From positions 1,240,001 to 1,304,000 of the forward strand of contig NZ_CP151274.1 in NCBI RefSeq assembly GCF_051131135.1: a stretch of 64,000 nucleotides of DNA, given 5' to 3'. The position numbers and the translations under genes were made by a program. Of this stretch, positions 23,874-32,992 are shown piece by piece (the first letter of the stretch is position 1; every line of letters starts with the position of its first letter). The DNA comes from Thermogladius sp023256015. Its GTDB lineage: Archaea > Thermoproteota > Thermoprotei_A > Sulfolobales > Desulfurococcaceae. The notes beneath the pieces are model-generated. The model was given only the letters and a program-made list of their open reading frames with translations. It had not been told where the DNA came from and made no database searches.

Positions 23874-25492
23874 CACGACGCCCCCACCTCCAGCCTCTCC
23901 ACCACCCCGTCGTCCCTTACGACGACTACGCGGTCGGTGCACGAGAAGCACGGGTCTATACTGGCGATGGTGAGCGGGGCGTCCGCGAGTCGCTGGTCCC
24001 TCAGCATGACCTTTAGAGCCGGTATGTTCGCGTAGGTCGGGGCCCTGACCCTCCAGCGGTAGGGCCTCCCGTCACCCGTGAGGACGTAGTGTATGTCGCC
24101 GCCCCTTGGGGCCTCCACGACCTGGACGCCCACTCTGCCCGGGGGTATCTCGACCTTTTCGGCCATGATCGGCCCCTTGGGCAACTTGTCGAGCAGCTGC
24201 TCTATGATCGAGACGGACTCGAAGACCTCCTCCACTCTCACGAGGACCCTCGCCATGTTGTCGCCCTCGGTGTAGACGGGTACTCTGAACGAGGCGTACT
24301 TGTAGGCGGCGTAGGGCAGGTCCCTCCGCGCGTCCTTGTCTATCCCCGAGGCCCTAGCCACGGGCCCCTCGACCCCCAGCCTCCGCGCGTCCTCCTTGGG
24401 GAGTAGGCCGGTGCCCGCCAGCCTCCTCTTTACGTTGGGGGCCGAGACAGCGATCTCGACGACTCTCTTGAAGTCCTTGACGAGCCCCCCTAGCTCGGAA
24501 AGCACCTTGCTCTTCTTCTCCTCGTTGATGTCCCTCCTCACGCCCCCCACGAGGTTGATCCCGTAGGTCTTCCTACTGCCGGTCAGCGTCTCTGCCAGCA
24601 CCATGGTCCTCTCCCTGACGCGCCACATGTGCATGAAGCCCGCGTCGTAGCCCAGTAAGTGGAAGGCGACGCCTAGTAGTAGCAGGTGGCTGTGGAGCCT
24701 CTCGACCTCCAGTACTATAGACCTTATGAACTGCGCCCTCTCCGGGACGTCCACCCCCGCGGCCTTCTCCACTGCGAGGGCGTAGCACGTGCTGTGCTCG
24801 AAGCCGCATATCCCGCATATCCTCTCCGCGAGGAAGTTGACCTGCTGGTAGTTCATCCTCGACTCCGCGAGCTTCTCAATACCCCTGTGTACGTGGAACC
24901 CCCTGTACCTCACGTCTACGACCCTCTCCCCCTTGACGTAGAGCTCGAAGTACTCCGGCTCGTGCAGCGCCGGGTGGTAGGGGCCGAGCGGGACTGTGCC
25001 CACCTCCTTCCTCAGCGCGACCCTCTCGCTCCTCGCGAGCGAGACGTCGGGCCTGCTCTTGTAGTCGAACTCCTTCCTCAGGGGGTGGACGCCCTCGGGC
25101 CACCAGTAGGGTAGGACGAGCCTCTCCAGCCTCCTCCCCTCGAACCTTATACCCAGCATGTCCCAGGCCTCGAGCTCGCACCAGTCGGCCGCCGGGACCA
25201 CGTCCGCGATGCTCGGCGCTACGGGGTTCTCAGGGTCTAGGTAGGACTTCAACGCTATGTAGAGGCCGCTCCTGTCGTCTGTGAACAGGTGAGTTATGGA
25301 GAAGTGGTTGTTCAAAGGCCTCTCGTCCGTCCCCACGCACGTCCTGAAGCTCGCGCCGTACTCGTTGAAGATCTTGTCGGCTATGGGCCTCAGGTCGGAG
25401 GGGTCGACAACCAGGTGTACCGTGTCACCGTGGGCGACCCACTTACCTCCCCGCTCCTGGGCCAGCCTTACGTATTCCTCTACCCCGGGCAT
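23870..25492 (-). CDS. [NiFe] hydrogenase large subunit, NuoC-NuoD fusion (HyfG/HycE-like)
   Basis: Residues 1-145 are a NuoC-like (30 kDa complex I) domain (FSITHLFTDDRSGLYIALKS, DWCELEAWDMLGIRFEG). The rest is NuoD-like. Both NiFe-binding motifs are intact: RICGICGFEH near residue 236 and DPCFSCTDR near 513-521, so this is a true hydrogenase and not merely a complex I relative. The residues after DPCFSCTDR (about 19) could be the peptide removed by a maturation protease. The fused C+D form is typical of formate-hydrogenlyase/Hyf-type group 4 enzymes (HycE/HyfG). It catalyses proton reduction or H2 oxidation at the cytoplasmic face of the membrane arm. Confidence 0.92.
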   Translation of the reverse strand: MPGVEEYVRLAQERGGKWVAHGDTVHLVVDPSDLRPIADKIFNEYGASFRTCVGTDERPLNNHFSITHLFTDDRSGLYIALKSYLDPENPVAPSIADVVPAADWCELEAWDMLGIRFEGRRLERLVLPYWWPEGVHPLRKEFDYKSRPDVSLARSERVALRKEVGTVPLGPYHPALHEPEYFELYVKGERVVDVRYRGFHVHRGIEKLAESRMNYQQVNFLAERICGICGFEHSTCYALAVEKAAGVDVPERAQFIRSIVLEVERLHSHLLLLGVAFHLLGYDAGFMHMWRVRERTMVLAETLTGSRKTYGINLVGGVRRDINEEKKSKVLSELGGLVKDFKRVVEIAVSAPNVKRRLAGTGLLPKEDARRLGVEGPVARASGIDKDARRDLPYAAYKYASFRVPVYTEGDNMARVLVRVEEVFESVSIIEQLLDKLPKGPIMAEKVEIPPGRVGVQVVEAPRGGDIHYVLTGDGRPYRWRVRAPTYANIPALKVMLRDQRLADAPLTIASIDPCFSCTDRVVVVRDDGVVERLEVGASW

Positions 25493-26365
25493 CTACACCA
25501 CCAGCCCCACGAAAGCGCCCGCTATGAGGACAAGGTAGAGCTTGACAAGGGACTTGAACGCCGTGTCGACTCTAGCCCTTCCCATGAGAGTCGAGGCGAG
25601 CCCGTACAACGCCCACACGCCGGCGAGTGACGCCAGGTAGGCCAGGGGCGCCAGCGGGCCGCCCGGGCCCGCGGCCATTGCCACGAGGGACAGGGGTATC
25701 AGCTGCGAGAGGGACCTCGACAAGAGGAGGTTGTAGAGGGCGAGGAACAGGGCCTTGCCGCTCAGCTCGATGAACCCCCCTGAGGCGATCTCGGGCTCGG
25801 CCTCGCTCAGGTCGAACGGAGTCCTCCGGCTGGAGACGTAGCTCGCTACAAGGACTGCGGAGAACGAGAAGCCGGCTGCCACGTAGCCCCAGAGACCCGG
25901 CCGGGACGAGAAGGAGACCGAGTAGAGGACTACTCCTAGGACCATGAAGGGCTCGTTGGCGAGCGACACGAAGACTTCCCTGAAACCTCCTATAACACTG
26001 TATGGGTTTGGGATGATTAAATACGACAACGCTAGCGCGGCTTGCGACGTGAGGTAGAAGACCAAGGTGTAGACGACGTACGCGGTGTTGAGCGTGGCGA
26101 AGTACATGTAAGCGCTGAACACGCCGAGTGCTGTCAGGACAGCGGCCGTCGACGAGAGGTAGAAGTAGTATGGTATCGAGCCGAAGACGCGCGTCTCCTT
26201 CCTCAACAGCTTGAGGGCGTCGAGTAGAGTCTGGGTGACCGGCGGGCCGATCCTGGAGTGGACCCAGGCCTTTACCTTCCTCTCGACGCCGTCCATGAAG
26301 AGCGGCAGGACTAGTGTGGCGGACGTGGCGATAGTGGCTGCGAGGACCTCCTCCACGGCCATCAC
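25493..26365 (-). CDS. Hydrogenase membrane subunit, NuoH/HyfC-like
   Basis: A 290-residue protein with about eight hydrophobic segments. The first loop has MDGVERKVKAWVHSRIGPPV, then TLLDALKLLRKE, the classical NuoH/EchB signature. A later loop, RRTPFDLSEAEPEIASGGF, carries the acidic residues of the quinone-site loop of NuoH. It couples the peripheral hydrogenase to the ion-pumping membrane arm. Starts at 26365, overlapping the preceding small gene by 4 bases, and ends directly before the large-subunit gene. Confidence 0.9.
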   Translation of the reverse strand: MMAVEEVLAATIATSATLVLPLFMDGVERKVKAWVHSRIGPPVTQTLLDALKLLRKETRVFGSIPYYFYLSSTAAVLTALGVFSAYMYFATLNTAYVVYTLVFYLTSQAALALSYLIIPNPYSVIGGFREVFVSLANEPFMVLGVVLYSVSFSSRPGLWGYVAAGFSFSAVLVASYVSSRRTPFDLSEAEPEIASGGFIELSGKALFLALYNLLLSRSLSQLIPLSLVAMAAGPGGPLAPLAYLASLAGVWALYGLASTLMGRARVDTAFKSLVKLYLVLIAGAFVGLVV

Positions 26366-26643
26366 CTAAACAGCAGCGATGCGAGCACTACTACCACGAA
26401 GACTATACACGACCAGATGGCCGCCATGATCATGGGCTCTATCATCCTCACCTGTATCTTGTTCAAGACAACCGCCAGCCTCTCGAATACGTAGGAGACT
26501 GTGGAGAACACCCTCTCGCCCAGCCTCATGGTGAAAGACGTGACGTCTAGGAGGGTCAGCCCCCTCCTCCTGAGCCTGCTCACCGTCTTCTCCTTAAGCT
26601 CCTCCAACACCCTGCCTATAGACGACTTGAAGTAGGACGTCAT
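26362..26643 (-). CDS. Small membrane subunit of the hydrogenase complex
   Basis: 93 residues: an amphipathic helix-rich N-terminal 65 residues and one C-terminal membrane helix (MIMAAIWSCIVFVVVVLASL). It overlaps both neighbours by 4 bases, so it is part of the complex operon. The helix-then-TM shape resembles the lateral helix and last TM segment of NuoL-type subunits, and it follows a NuoL/HyfF-like gene that lacks such a tail. A split-off C-terminus is therefore a reasonable guess. No family is recognised directly. Confidence 0.6.
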   Translation of the reverse strand: MTSYFKSSIGRVLEELKEKTVSRLRRRGLTLLDVTSFTMRLGERVFSTVSYVFERLAVVLNKIQVRMIEPMIMAAIWSCIVFVVVVLASLLFR

Positions 26644-28157
26644 AGCTCGACACCCGTAGCCCAGGGCTTCTCCTCTGGTAACGCGGCCCTCCTGAGATGG
26701 AGCCCGATGACGAAGGGAGCGAGGGCTGCGTAGGACACGAGCACGAAGACTGCGGGGGCAGACGGCAACAGGAGCGCGAGAACCGGGCTCGCGATTATTA
26801 GACCGGAGAGGAACCTCTCGCTGACCACCTCGAGCCTCCCCACCTCCGGCTTCTTAAGCCCGGCCCTGGCTGGCGAGGACGTGTAGGAGGCCACCAGCTT
26901 GACGCTGTAGATCACCGAGAGAACGCTCGAGACCACCAGGGCGGCCGCGACCACAAGCGCCCACCAAGCGGGGCCCTCGGGGGAGGCCGCCCGGCTCAGC
27001 GCAACTGTCAAGACGGCGTATATGGTGAGGGCCTTCATAGTGAACCCGAGCGTGGGCGGGGCGCCGGCGAGGCTCATGGCCGCCACGACCGCGGGCGTGG
27101 TGGCCTCCGGGGCCACGCTGTCCACGTAGCCGAGGTCGTAAAGGTTGTGCGAGCCGGCCACCTGCTCTAGGAGCCCCGCGTTGAGGAAGCCGAGCGTCTT
27201 CGTCAAGCCGTGGTAGAAGACGTAGAGGACAGCCAGAAGAGCCGTGTCCACGGGTAGTAGGCCCCTTAGGCCTAGTAGGACCGTTATCACCCCGGTGTGG
27301 CCTATGGTGCTGTAGGCGAGCAGCCTCTTCAGGTCGTCCTGGGCGGACGCGGCCAGGAAACCGTACAGCGACGAGACCAGGCCCTGGGCGACCAGGACGG
27401 CGTTGACCACCGCCGGGTACTGGAACAGGGTCTGCGTCATGAGGAGCATGAAGGCGCCTAGCTTCACGACCAGGCCGCTGAGGATGGCGGAGCCGTGCGA
27501 GGGGGCCTCCGGGTGGACGATCGGTAGCCACATGTGAATGGGGAACTGGGCTAGCTTGGCCGTGAAGCCGACCACGAGTAGCAGGGCGGGGAGGAGGCCC
27601 ACGCTCGCGGGCGTTGCCGCGAGCTCGCTGAAGCTCGCTGTGAACGCCTCGTAGACGCCTGTGCGGCCCGAGACGAGCACCCAGAAAGTGAACAGGGAGA
27701 GGTCGCAGGGGAGCATGCTCAGAACTATGTACGTGACGGCCACTCTGTAGTTCTCCATCCCCTTCTCGAGCAGGATCACGAGGAGGAGGACGAGGTCTAG
27801 TGTGAACCAGGCGACGAATAGCTCGATGAGGTTGACCGAGGAGAACGCCACTTCGAGCAGGACTAGGCTGAGGTCTATGACGGCCTGAGGGTACGAGGCC
27901 GAGCCGTACACGATCCTGTAGTAGTCCTCGTTGTGCAGGCTCACGCCGATCGAGACGAGGAAGGAGAGGACCAGGAAGAAGTACTGGAACCACAGGAGCC
28001 CGTAGGGAGCGTAGACCAGGGAGACCAGCGGCACCGCGAAGCCCGCCAGCCTCAGCGCCCTGCTGAGCCTCGGGCGCGAGTCGACCGAGAGGGCCCCCGC
28101 TAGCACGAGCCCCATTGAGAGGGCGTCGACCAGGGCCTTAAGCAGGGGCTCGGGCAA
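26640..28157 (-). CDS. Antiporter-like hydrogenase membrane subunit (HyfF/NuoM family)
   Basis: 505 residues with about 14 membrane segments and a proton_antipo_M domain. Signature: GFTAKLAQFPIHMWLPIVHP followed by APSHGSAILSGLVVKLGAFM, with the conserved Lys and His/Pro residues of the ion channel. A later GLTKTLGFLNAGLLEQVAGS carries the second channel Lys. It pumps H+ or Na+ as part of the membrane arm. It overlaps the next upstream gene by 20 bases and the downstream small gene by 4. It is one of two antiporter-like subunits in this operon. Confidence 0.88.
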   Translation of the reverse strand: MPEPLLKALVDALSMGLVLAGALSVDSRPRLSRALRLAGFAVPLVSLVYAPYGLLWFQYFFLVLSFLVSIGVSLHNEDYYRIVYGSASYPQAVIDLSLVLLEVAFSSVNLIELFVAWFTLDLVLLLVILLEKGMENYRVAVTYIVLSMLPCDLSLFTFWVLVSGRTGVYEAFTASFSELAATPASVGLLPALLLVVGFTAKLAQFPIHMWLPIVHPEAPSHGSAILSGLVVKLGAFMLLMTQTLFQYPAVVNAVLVAQGLVSSLYGFLAASAQDDLKRLLAYSTIGHTGVITVLLGLRGLLPVDTALLAVLYVFYHGLTKTLGFLNAGLLEQVAGSHNLYDLGYVDSVAPEATTPAVVAAMSLAGAPPTLGFTMKALTIYAVLTVALSRAASPEGPAWWALVVAAALVVSSVLSVIYSVKLVASYTSSPARAGLKKPEVGRLEVVSERFLSGLIIASPVLALLLPSAPAVFVLVSYAALAPFVIGLHLRRAALPEEKPWATGVEL

Positions 28158-29661
28158 CGCCGGTCACCACCCTGGCGGTCTGTAGCAGGGAGACCAAGAG
28201 CGGGATCGGGAGCGTCGACACGGCCAGGGCTGCAAGCCACCCCGGCCCGCCCAGGCCCTGTAGTAGCAGGGCTGACGGGGCGAGGCTCAGCAAGCCCATC
28301 GCCAGAACCGCGGCTTCAAGCGGGGTGTTCGGTTGCTTGAACTCGAGGGGCGGCCTCCTGGACCTCATGCTCGCCGTGTACACCGAGAGGACCCTCACCC
28401 CCACTACTGCGGAGAGGGCTATGTAGAGGGCGGCCCCCGCTAGGGCCGCGACCGCTGGAGGGCCGCCTCCCTCGACGACGCCGCTGAGTAGCAGGTACAT
28501 CGACAGGAGCTTCGCTAGGAAACCGACCGTGCCGGGCACTCCGATGAGTGTGTACACCGCTATCAGCACTCCCGGGCTGGAGGTCCTGAGCTGTTGGGAG
28601 ACGCCCGCGAGGCCCTGGATGTACCTCGTCCCGTACGCGAGCTCTATTAGCCCCATTCCGCAGAACAGGACGGTCTTGTAGCCCATCTGCATTAGCATTA
28701 CGAGCACTACGGCCACCAGTAGGAGGGTGCTAATAGGGCTGGACAGGTAGAGCGCGAAGAGCAAGGCTGTGAAGCCGTTGGTCAGGATAGTCGTGTACGC
28801 CAGCATTATCTTGCCGTCTCTCTGCCCCAGCGCCTCCAGTCCCGCGTAAGCGATGGAGGACAGGCCCATGGCCAGCAGGAGGTAGGCCAGCGACTGCGAC
28901 CAAGCCGTAAGGTCGACTATCTCGCTCAGCCTGAGGAGCCCGTAGAAGCCGAGGGGCGTCGTGAGGCCGCTTAACAGGGCGGACGCCGGCGAGGGCGCTG
29001 TCGAGTGGGCTCCCGGCAGCCAGAAGTGGAGGGGGAAGAGAGCCGCCTTGGCGACGAACCCGGCGAGGAGGAGGGCTAGGAGCACCGGGCTTGAGACCTC
29101 CACCACCGGGGTGGCGCCGGCGAAGGGCTGGTACAGGGCGTTCGGGGAGTATGACGACACGATCGACGGGACGGAGAGAACGATGAGCGTGAACGCGGTT
29201 ATCTCGAAAGCGGTCGTTGAGGTGAGCAGGTACCCCCTAGCAGCTCTCAGCGACCCCTCCGTCGAGTACTCCTCGCCGATCCTGACGAGCACGAAGCCGA
29301 TTATCTCCATGAAGCTCCAGGCTATGACGAATAAGATGAGGTTCACCGCCAGGTAGGTCAACGATATGGAGAAGCCGAACAGCGAGACCAGCAAGGGGAG
29401 GGACCTCGGTAGCCTCTCCGCTTCAACGTAGTAGGTTGTGTAGAGCGTGACGACAACTACTAGAGCGAAAGACGTCACGGAGAGTACCAGCGACACCCAG
29501 TCGACTACCGAGTAGTTATACAGGAGGAGCGCGGCGAAAGCGAACAAGCATGCCGATGAGAGAGCCGGGAGCAACCCGGCTGGGCCGCGCCTGCCCGCCG
29601 AGAGGGCGAGGGCCACTACGCTGAGCGCCAGGGCCGGGGCAGCCGCGTGGAGGGCGTCCAT
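28138..29661 (-). CDS. Antiporter-like hydrogenase membrane subunit (HyfB/NuoN family)
   Basis: 507 residues, about 14 hydrophobic segments, proton_antipo_M domain with GFVAKAALFPLHFWLPGAHS, then APSPASALLSGLTTPLGFYG, the channel motif of NuoL/M/N and MrpA/D. A Glu in TM5 position (WSFMEIIGFVLV) is also present. It follows the ferredoxin gene by 7 bases and precedes the HyfF-like gene, the same order as hyfA-hyfB. Start ATG 29661. Confidence 0.88.
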   Translation of the reverse strand: MDALHAAAPALALSVVALALSAGRRGPAGLLPALSSACLFAFAALLLYNYSVVDWVSLVLSVTSFALVVVVTLYTTYYVEAERLPRSLPLLVSLFGFSISLTYLAVNLILFVIAWSFMEIIGFVLVRIGEEYSTEGSLRAARGYLLTSTTAFEITAFTLIVLSVPSIVSSYSPNALYQPFAGATPVVEVSSPVLLALLLAGFVAKAALFPLHFWLPGAHSTAPSPASALLSGLTTPLGFYGLLRLSEIVDLTAWSQSLAYLLLAMGLSSIAYAGLEALGQRDGKIMLAYTTILTNGFTALLFALYLSSPISTLLLVAVVLVMLMQMGYKTVLFCGMGLIELAYGTRYIQGLAGVSQQLRTSSPGVLIAVYTLIGVPGTVGFLAKLLSMYLLLSGVVEGGGPPAVAALAGAALYIALSAVVGVRVLSVYTASMRSRRPPLEFKQPNTPLEAAVLAMGLLSLAPSALLLQGLGGPGWLAALAVSTLPIPLLVSLLQTARVVTGVARAPA

Positions 29662-29668
29662 ACACCCG

Positions 29669-30166
29669 CTACCTTAACGCCTCGAACCTAGCCTTTGCCA
29701 TCGACTCCGCTATCCTCTTCTTGCCGGCCTCGTAGACGAGGGCCTCCTCACCGTACAGGATAGCGCCGGCCGGGCACATAGACACGCAACCCGGTGTCAG
29801 CCCCGTCTCCCTCAGCGGCTTGCACAGGTCGCACTTGCTGGAGACCTTGAGGACGGGTTCCAGCTCCGGGATGCTGAACGGGCAGGCGTAGAGGCAGGCT
29901 AGGCAGCCTATACACTTGCTCTTCTCCACGTACACCGCCCCGGACTGGTCCCTCGTCATGGCGCCGGTCGGGCAGACCTCTACGCAGGGTGCCTTCGAGC
30001 AGTGGAAGCACGAGAGGGGTATGTCCAGACCCAGCGATGTCCTGTACACCTTGATGAACGGCCTGCCGTCGTGTAGGAAGTCGCACGCCGCCTCACACGC
30101 GCCGCAGCCTATGCAGGCTCCCAGGTCTATTACCCTAAGGTACTTGGGCTGGGGAGCGGACGCCAC
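29669..30166 (-). CDS. Polyferredoxin electron-transfer protein (HycB/HyfA-like)
   Basis: 165 residues carrying four [4Fe-4S] cluster motifs: CIGCGACEAACDF, CFHCSKAPCVEVCPTGAM, CIGCLACLYACPF and CDLC...GCVSMCPAGAI. The arrangement matches HycB/HydN/DmsB-type proteins, which link an oxidoreductase to a hydrogenase. Here it lies between the GltD-like flavoprotein gene and the HyfB-like gene, so it probably wires the flavoprotein to the hydrogenase (inference). No signal peptide, so cytoplasmic. Confidence 0.9.
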   Translation of the reverse strand: MASAPQPKYLRVIDLGACIGCGACEAACDFLHDGRPFIKVYRTSLGLDIPLSCFHCSKAPCVEVCPTGAMTRDQSGAVYVEKSKCIGCLACLYACPFSIPELEPVLKVSSKCDLCKPLRETGLTPGCVSMCPAGAILYGEEALVYEAGKKRIAESMAKARFEALR

Positions 30167-30172
30167 GCGGGC

Positions 30173-31276
30173 TCACCTCGCAGTCAGTGGGGCCTTAACC
30201 AGTTGCGTCTCGAGCCAGTTCTCGACGAACCTCCCCGCGTACAGCCCGGACTTTACCGCGGGCCCGACCCTAGAGGGCCCAGTCACCACGTCTCCTGCTG
30301 CGAAGACCTTCGGGTTGCTGGTCTGGTAGATCTTGTTCACCGATACAGACCCGTCCTTCTTGAGGCTGAGGCCCAGCTTCCTCAAGACCTCCTCGCTACG
30401 CGTGACCGGCGGGGTGGGTGCCTCTCCTGTCGCGAAGATGACTAGGTCTGCTTCGAGGACGAAGTCGGCCCCCTCGACGGGGACCGGCTGAGGCCTCCCC
30501 GACTCGTCCGGGGGTCCTAGCCTCATCCTCTGGAACCTCACTCCCTTCGCGCGGCCGTTCTCGGCTACCACCTCGACAGGGGAGGCGAGCTCCACGAAGT
30601 CCACTCCCTCTCTCCTGACCCTCTCGACCTCGTATACGCCGGCCGGCGCCTCTCTGACGGTCCTCCTGTACACTATAGTCGCGTCAGCGCCCATCCTGCT
30701 GGCCTGCTCAGCCGCGTCGATAGCGCTGTAGCCTCCCCCTATCACGACAGCCCTCCTAGACCTCGGTGGAGGCGACGCCGTGAAGCCGAGCTCGAAGACT
30801 CTGACCCTGTAGAGGTAGTCGAGGGCTGAGACCACCCCCTCGGAGCCCACGCCCGGGAGCCTGGGTATCTTCGACTCCCAGGTGCCCGTCGATATCAGGA
30901 CGGCGTGGTAGTCGTTGACGACCTCTTCGAGGGTGACGCCTTTCTCGACCAGCGAGTCTCCCTCCTCGTGCCTCACCTCTCCAGCGAACACCTTCGTCCT
31001 AGTGTAGAACCTTACGCCGAAGACCTCCTCCAGCCTCTTGGCGCCTTCGAGCACCCTCTGCTTCGGGATCCTCCAGGGAGGTATCGCGAAGACCATCATA
31101 CCCCCGGGGAGAGGTTGCTTGTCGAAGACGTCGACCTCGAAGCCCCGGCAGACAAGGTAGCCCGTCGCGGCGAGGCCGGCGGGCCCAGCGCCGATCACCG
31201 CGACCCTCAGATTCTTCGACGCGGGCTTGCTCCGGCAGAGGAAAGCAAAATTCATGAAGTCCAAGTAGCCCCCCAT
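30173..31276 (-). CDS. GltD-like FAD/NAD(P)-dependent oxidoreductase, first gene of the hydrogenase unit
   Basis: A pyridine nucleotide-disulphide oxidoreductase fold: FAD motif RVAVIGAGPAGLAATGYLV near residue 24, LPGGMMVFAIPPWRIPK (typical of GltD and NfnB), NAD(P) motif AVVIGGGYSAIDAAEQASRM near residue 166, and C-terminal FAAGDVVTGPSRVGPAVKSG. The Cys-rich N-terminal Fe-S domain of GltD is missing; only a short leader precedes the FAD site. The ATG at 31276 is 26 bases after a strong TATA box, so the message starts at the codon. Its place ahead of the HycB-like and hydrogenase genes suggests it exchanges electrons between NAD(P)H and the hydrogenase. A glutamate synthase role is unlikely, as no gltA/B-type gene is near. 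Confidence 0.85.
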   Translation of the reverse strand: MGGYLDFMNFAFLCRSKPASKNLRVAVIGAGPAGLAATGYLVCRGFEVDVFDKQPLPGGMMVFAIPPWRIPKQRVLEGAKRLEEVFGVRFYTRTKVFAGEVRHEEGDSLVEKGVTLEEVVNDYHAVLISTGTWESKIPRLPGVGSEGVVSALDYLYRVRVFELGFTASPPPRSRRAVVIGGGYSAIDAAEQASRMGADATIVYRRTVREAPAGVYEVERVRREGVDFVELASPVEVVAENGRAKGVRFQRMRLGPPDESGRPQPVPVEGADFVLEADLVIFATGEAPTPPVTRSEEVLRKLGLSLKKDGSVSVNKIYQTSNPKVFAAGDVVTGPSRVGPAVKSGLYAGRFVENWLETQLVKAPLTAR

Positions 31277-31298
31277 GTAAAGTTAACCGTAATGACTC

Positions 31299-31306
31299 TT
31301 ATAAAT
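31299..31306 (-). promoter_or_regulatory. TATA box of the hydrogenase operon
   Basis: ATTTATAA on the - strand, centred 26 bases before ATG 31276 and set in an AT-rich stretch. This shows that the hydrogenase genes form a transcription unit separate from the Mrp genes upstream. Confidence 0.65.
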
Positions 31307-31399
31307 ACATTATACAAACAAAATTTTACGTGAATCCCACTCGTTGTGTGATCAAGGAGGGGCTACTCGGGTGGGACTAACGGTATTGACTGCGACAGC

Positions 31400-31405
31400 A
31401 AAAAA
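31400..31405 (-). terminator. T-run terminator of the Mrp operon
   Basis: A run of six T on the - strand lies 6 bases past the mrpD stop codon (31411-31413), in the pattern of archaeal oligo-T termination. Confidence 0.5.
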
Positions 31406-31410
31406 CGGCG

Positions 31411-32982
31411 CTATCCGGGCAGCCCGTAGAGGCTGGTGCTCAGAGACCTGAGGTACGACGCGACGTCTCCCACGGCCTTGACCGGCTCGTAGAACACGTA
31501 GTCGAAGGCAGACCTACTGAAGGTGAACACGAGGCCTGCCGCGATGAGGAGGGCGCTCAAGACGACTAGCACGCTCTTCATGAGCGGCGCGTGGACGGGC
31601 GCCGGGGTCTGGGTTGGTGGGGAGACGAGTAGGACGTAGAAGAGCCTCATGTAGGAGACCAGCCCTACTGCGCTTGATACCACGAACAGGACAGCCGCAG
31701 CGACGTTGTACTGGAAGAGGGCTTGGTATATCAGGAGCTTCCCTAGGAAGCCCGGTAGGGGCGGTATCCCGGCGAGCGTAAGGGTCGACACCGCGAGGGC
31801 CGCGCCCGAAGGCAGTATACTCCGCCCGAGACCCGCTATCCTGTCGAGCCTCCTCGAGGCTGCGGCCCTGATCACCGGCCCCACGGAGAGGAACAGGGTG
31901 GCCTTCGCCAGCGAGTGGACCACCGTGTAGTAGACGAAGCCCAGTACTCCTATAGGCGAGAGCGTAGCTATGCTCATGAAGACGAACCCCATGTTCATGA
32001 CTGTGGAGTAGGCTATGAGCCTCTTCACGTCAGCCTGGACGACCATTAGTAGGCCTCCCAGGAAGCTGGAGACCAACCCTGTCACCAGCGCGACGAGCGA
32101 GACCGACTCCACGACTACCCTCACCCCGGGTAGCTGAGACGCGCTGAAGCCGAGGTACAGCACCTTGTACAGGGAGACCGCCCCAGCGTTGACGACGAGC
32201 CCGCTGAGCAGGGCGGATACAGGGGTGGGGGCGGCCGGGTGGGCGTCGGGGAGCCAGAAGTGGTTGGGGAAAACACCGCTCTTGATCGTGAAGGCCCAGA
32301 GCGAGAGGGCGAGGACAAGCCCGACGGCTAGCGCAGCGTCTTCTAGCGGCCCCCCTGTCACCGAGCTGCCCGGGTAGCCCATGGCCTTGAGGCCTATGTC
32401 GACCAGGTTCAGGCTGCCGAACACGGCGTATACTATCGCGAGTGCGAGGAGGAAGCCCGTGGTCCCGAGAGCGCCGATGAAGGCGTACTTCAGGCCCGAG
32501 ACGATCGAGGTGGCCCTCCACCTGTAGTACATGACGAGCCCGTAGCTGGATATCGCCGTGACCTCGATCATGACGAACAGGTTGAAGACGTCCCCCGTGT
32601 ATATGACGCCGAGCAGCCCCGTCTCGGCCCCGAGCAGCATCATCAGGTACCACGGGTAGCCCGAGTCTCGTATGTACTCGTAGCTGTACACGAAGACGAG
32701 GAAGGAGACGAACGCCGTTACCAGCGCGAGGAGGGCGTTGACCCCGTCCACCACGTAGACGATCCCGACAGGCCCCGGCCACCCTCCCGCGTTGTAGACG
32801 ACGACCTCCTTGCCGGCGTAGACCTCCACGGCGACGGCCAGGCTGAGAACGAGCGCGGACAGGGAGAAGAGCGTCGCGTAAGCGAACGTGGCCCTCCTAG
32901 ACTTCGTGACGAGGTAGACGACGGGCGTTGTGAAGGCCCCTAGGACGGTGGCGAGCGGGACCAGCCCTACCAGGCTCTTCAC
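31411..32982 (-). CDS. mrpD: Mrp-type antiporter subunit D (MbhH/MrpD-like)
   Basis: 523 residues, about 14 membrane segments. The channel signature reads FTIKSGVFPNHFWLPDAHPA, then APTPVSALLSGLVVNAGAVS, and a later YTVVHSLAKATLFLSVGPV carries the second Lys. The closest family is MrpD/MbhH. It is the only full antiporter-like subunit in this unit; a separate large MrpA is absent, as in Mbh/Mbs-type clusters. Start GTG 32982, last gene of the unit. Confidence 0.88.
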   Translation of the reverse strand: MKSLVGLVPLATVLGAFTTPVVYLVTKSRRATFAYATLFSLSALVLSLAVAVEVYAGKEVVVYNAGGWPGPVGIVYVVDGVNALLALVTAFVSFLVFVYSYEYIRDSGYPWYLMMLLGAETGLLGVIYTGDVFNLFVMIEVTAISSYGLVMYYRWRATSIVSGLKYAFIGALGTTGFLLALAIVYAVFGSLNLVDIGLKAMGYPGSSVTGGPLEDAALAVGLVLALSLWAFTIKSGVFPNHFWLPDAHPAAPTPVSALLSGLVVNAGAVSLYKVLYLGFSASQLPGVRVVVESVSLVALVTGLVSSFLGGLLMVVQADVKRLIAYSTVMNMGFVFMSIATLSPIGVLGFVYYTVVHSLAKATLFLSVGPVIRAAASRRLDRIAGLGRSILPSGAALAVSTLTLAGIPPLPGFLGKLLIYQALFQYNVAAAVLFVVSSAVGLVSYMRLFYVLLVSPPTQTPAPVHAPLMKSVLVVLSALLIAAGLVFTFSRSAFDYVFYEPVKAVGDVASYLRSLSTSLYGLPG

Positions 32983-32992
32983 GGTCCCACCC

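Noticed and set aside
30173..31276. Glutamate synthase small subunit
   Set aside because: The Cys-rich N-terminal Fe-S domain is missing, no large subunit is nearby, and the gene heads the hydrogenase operon.
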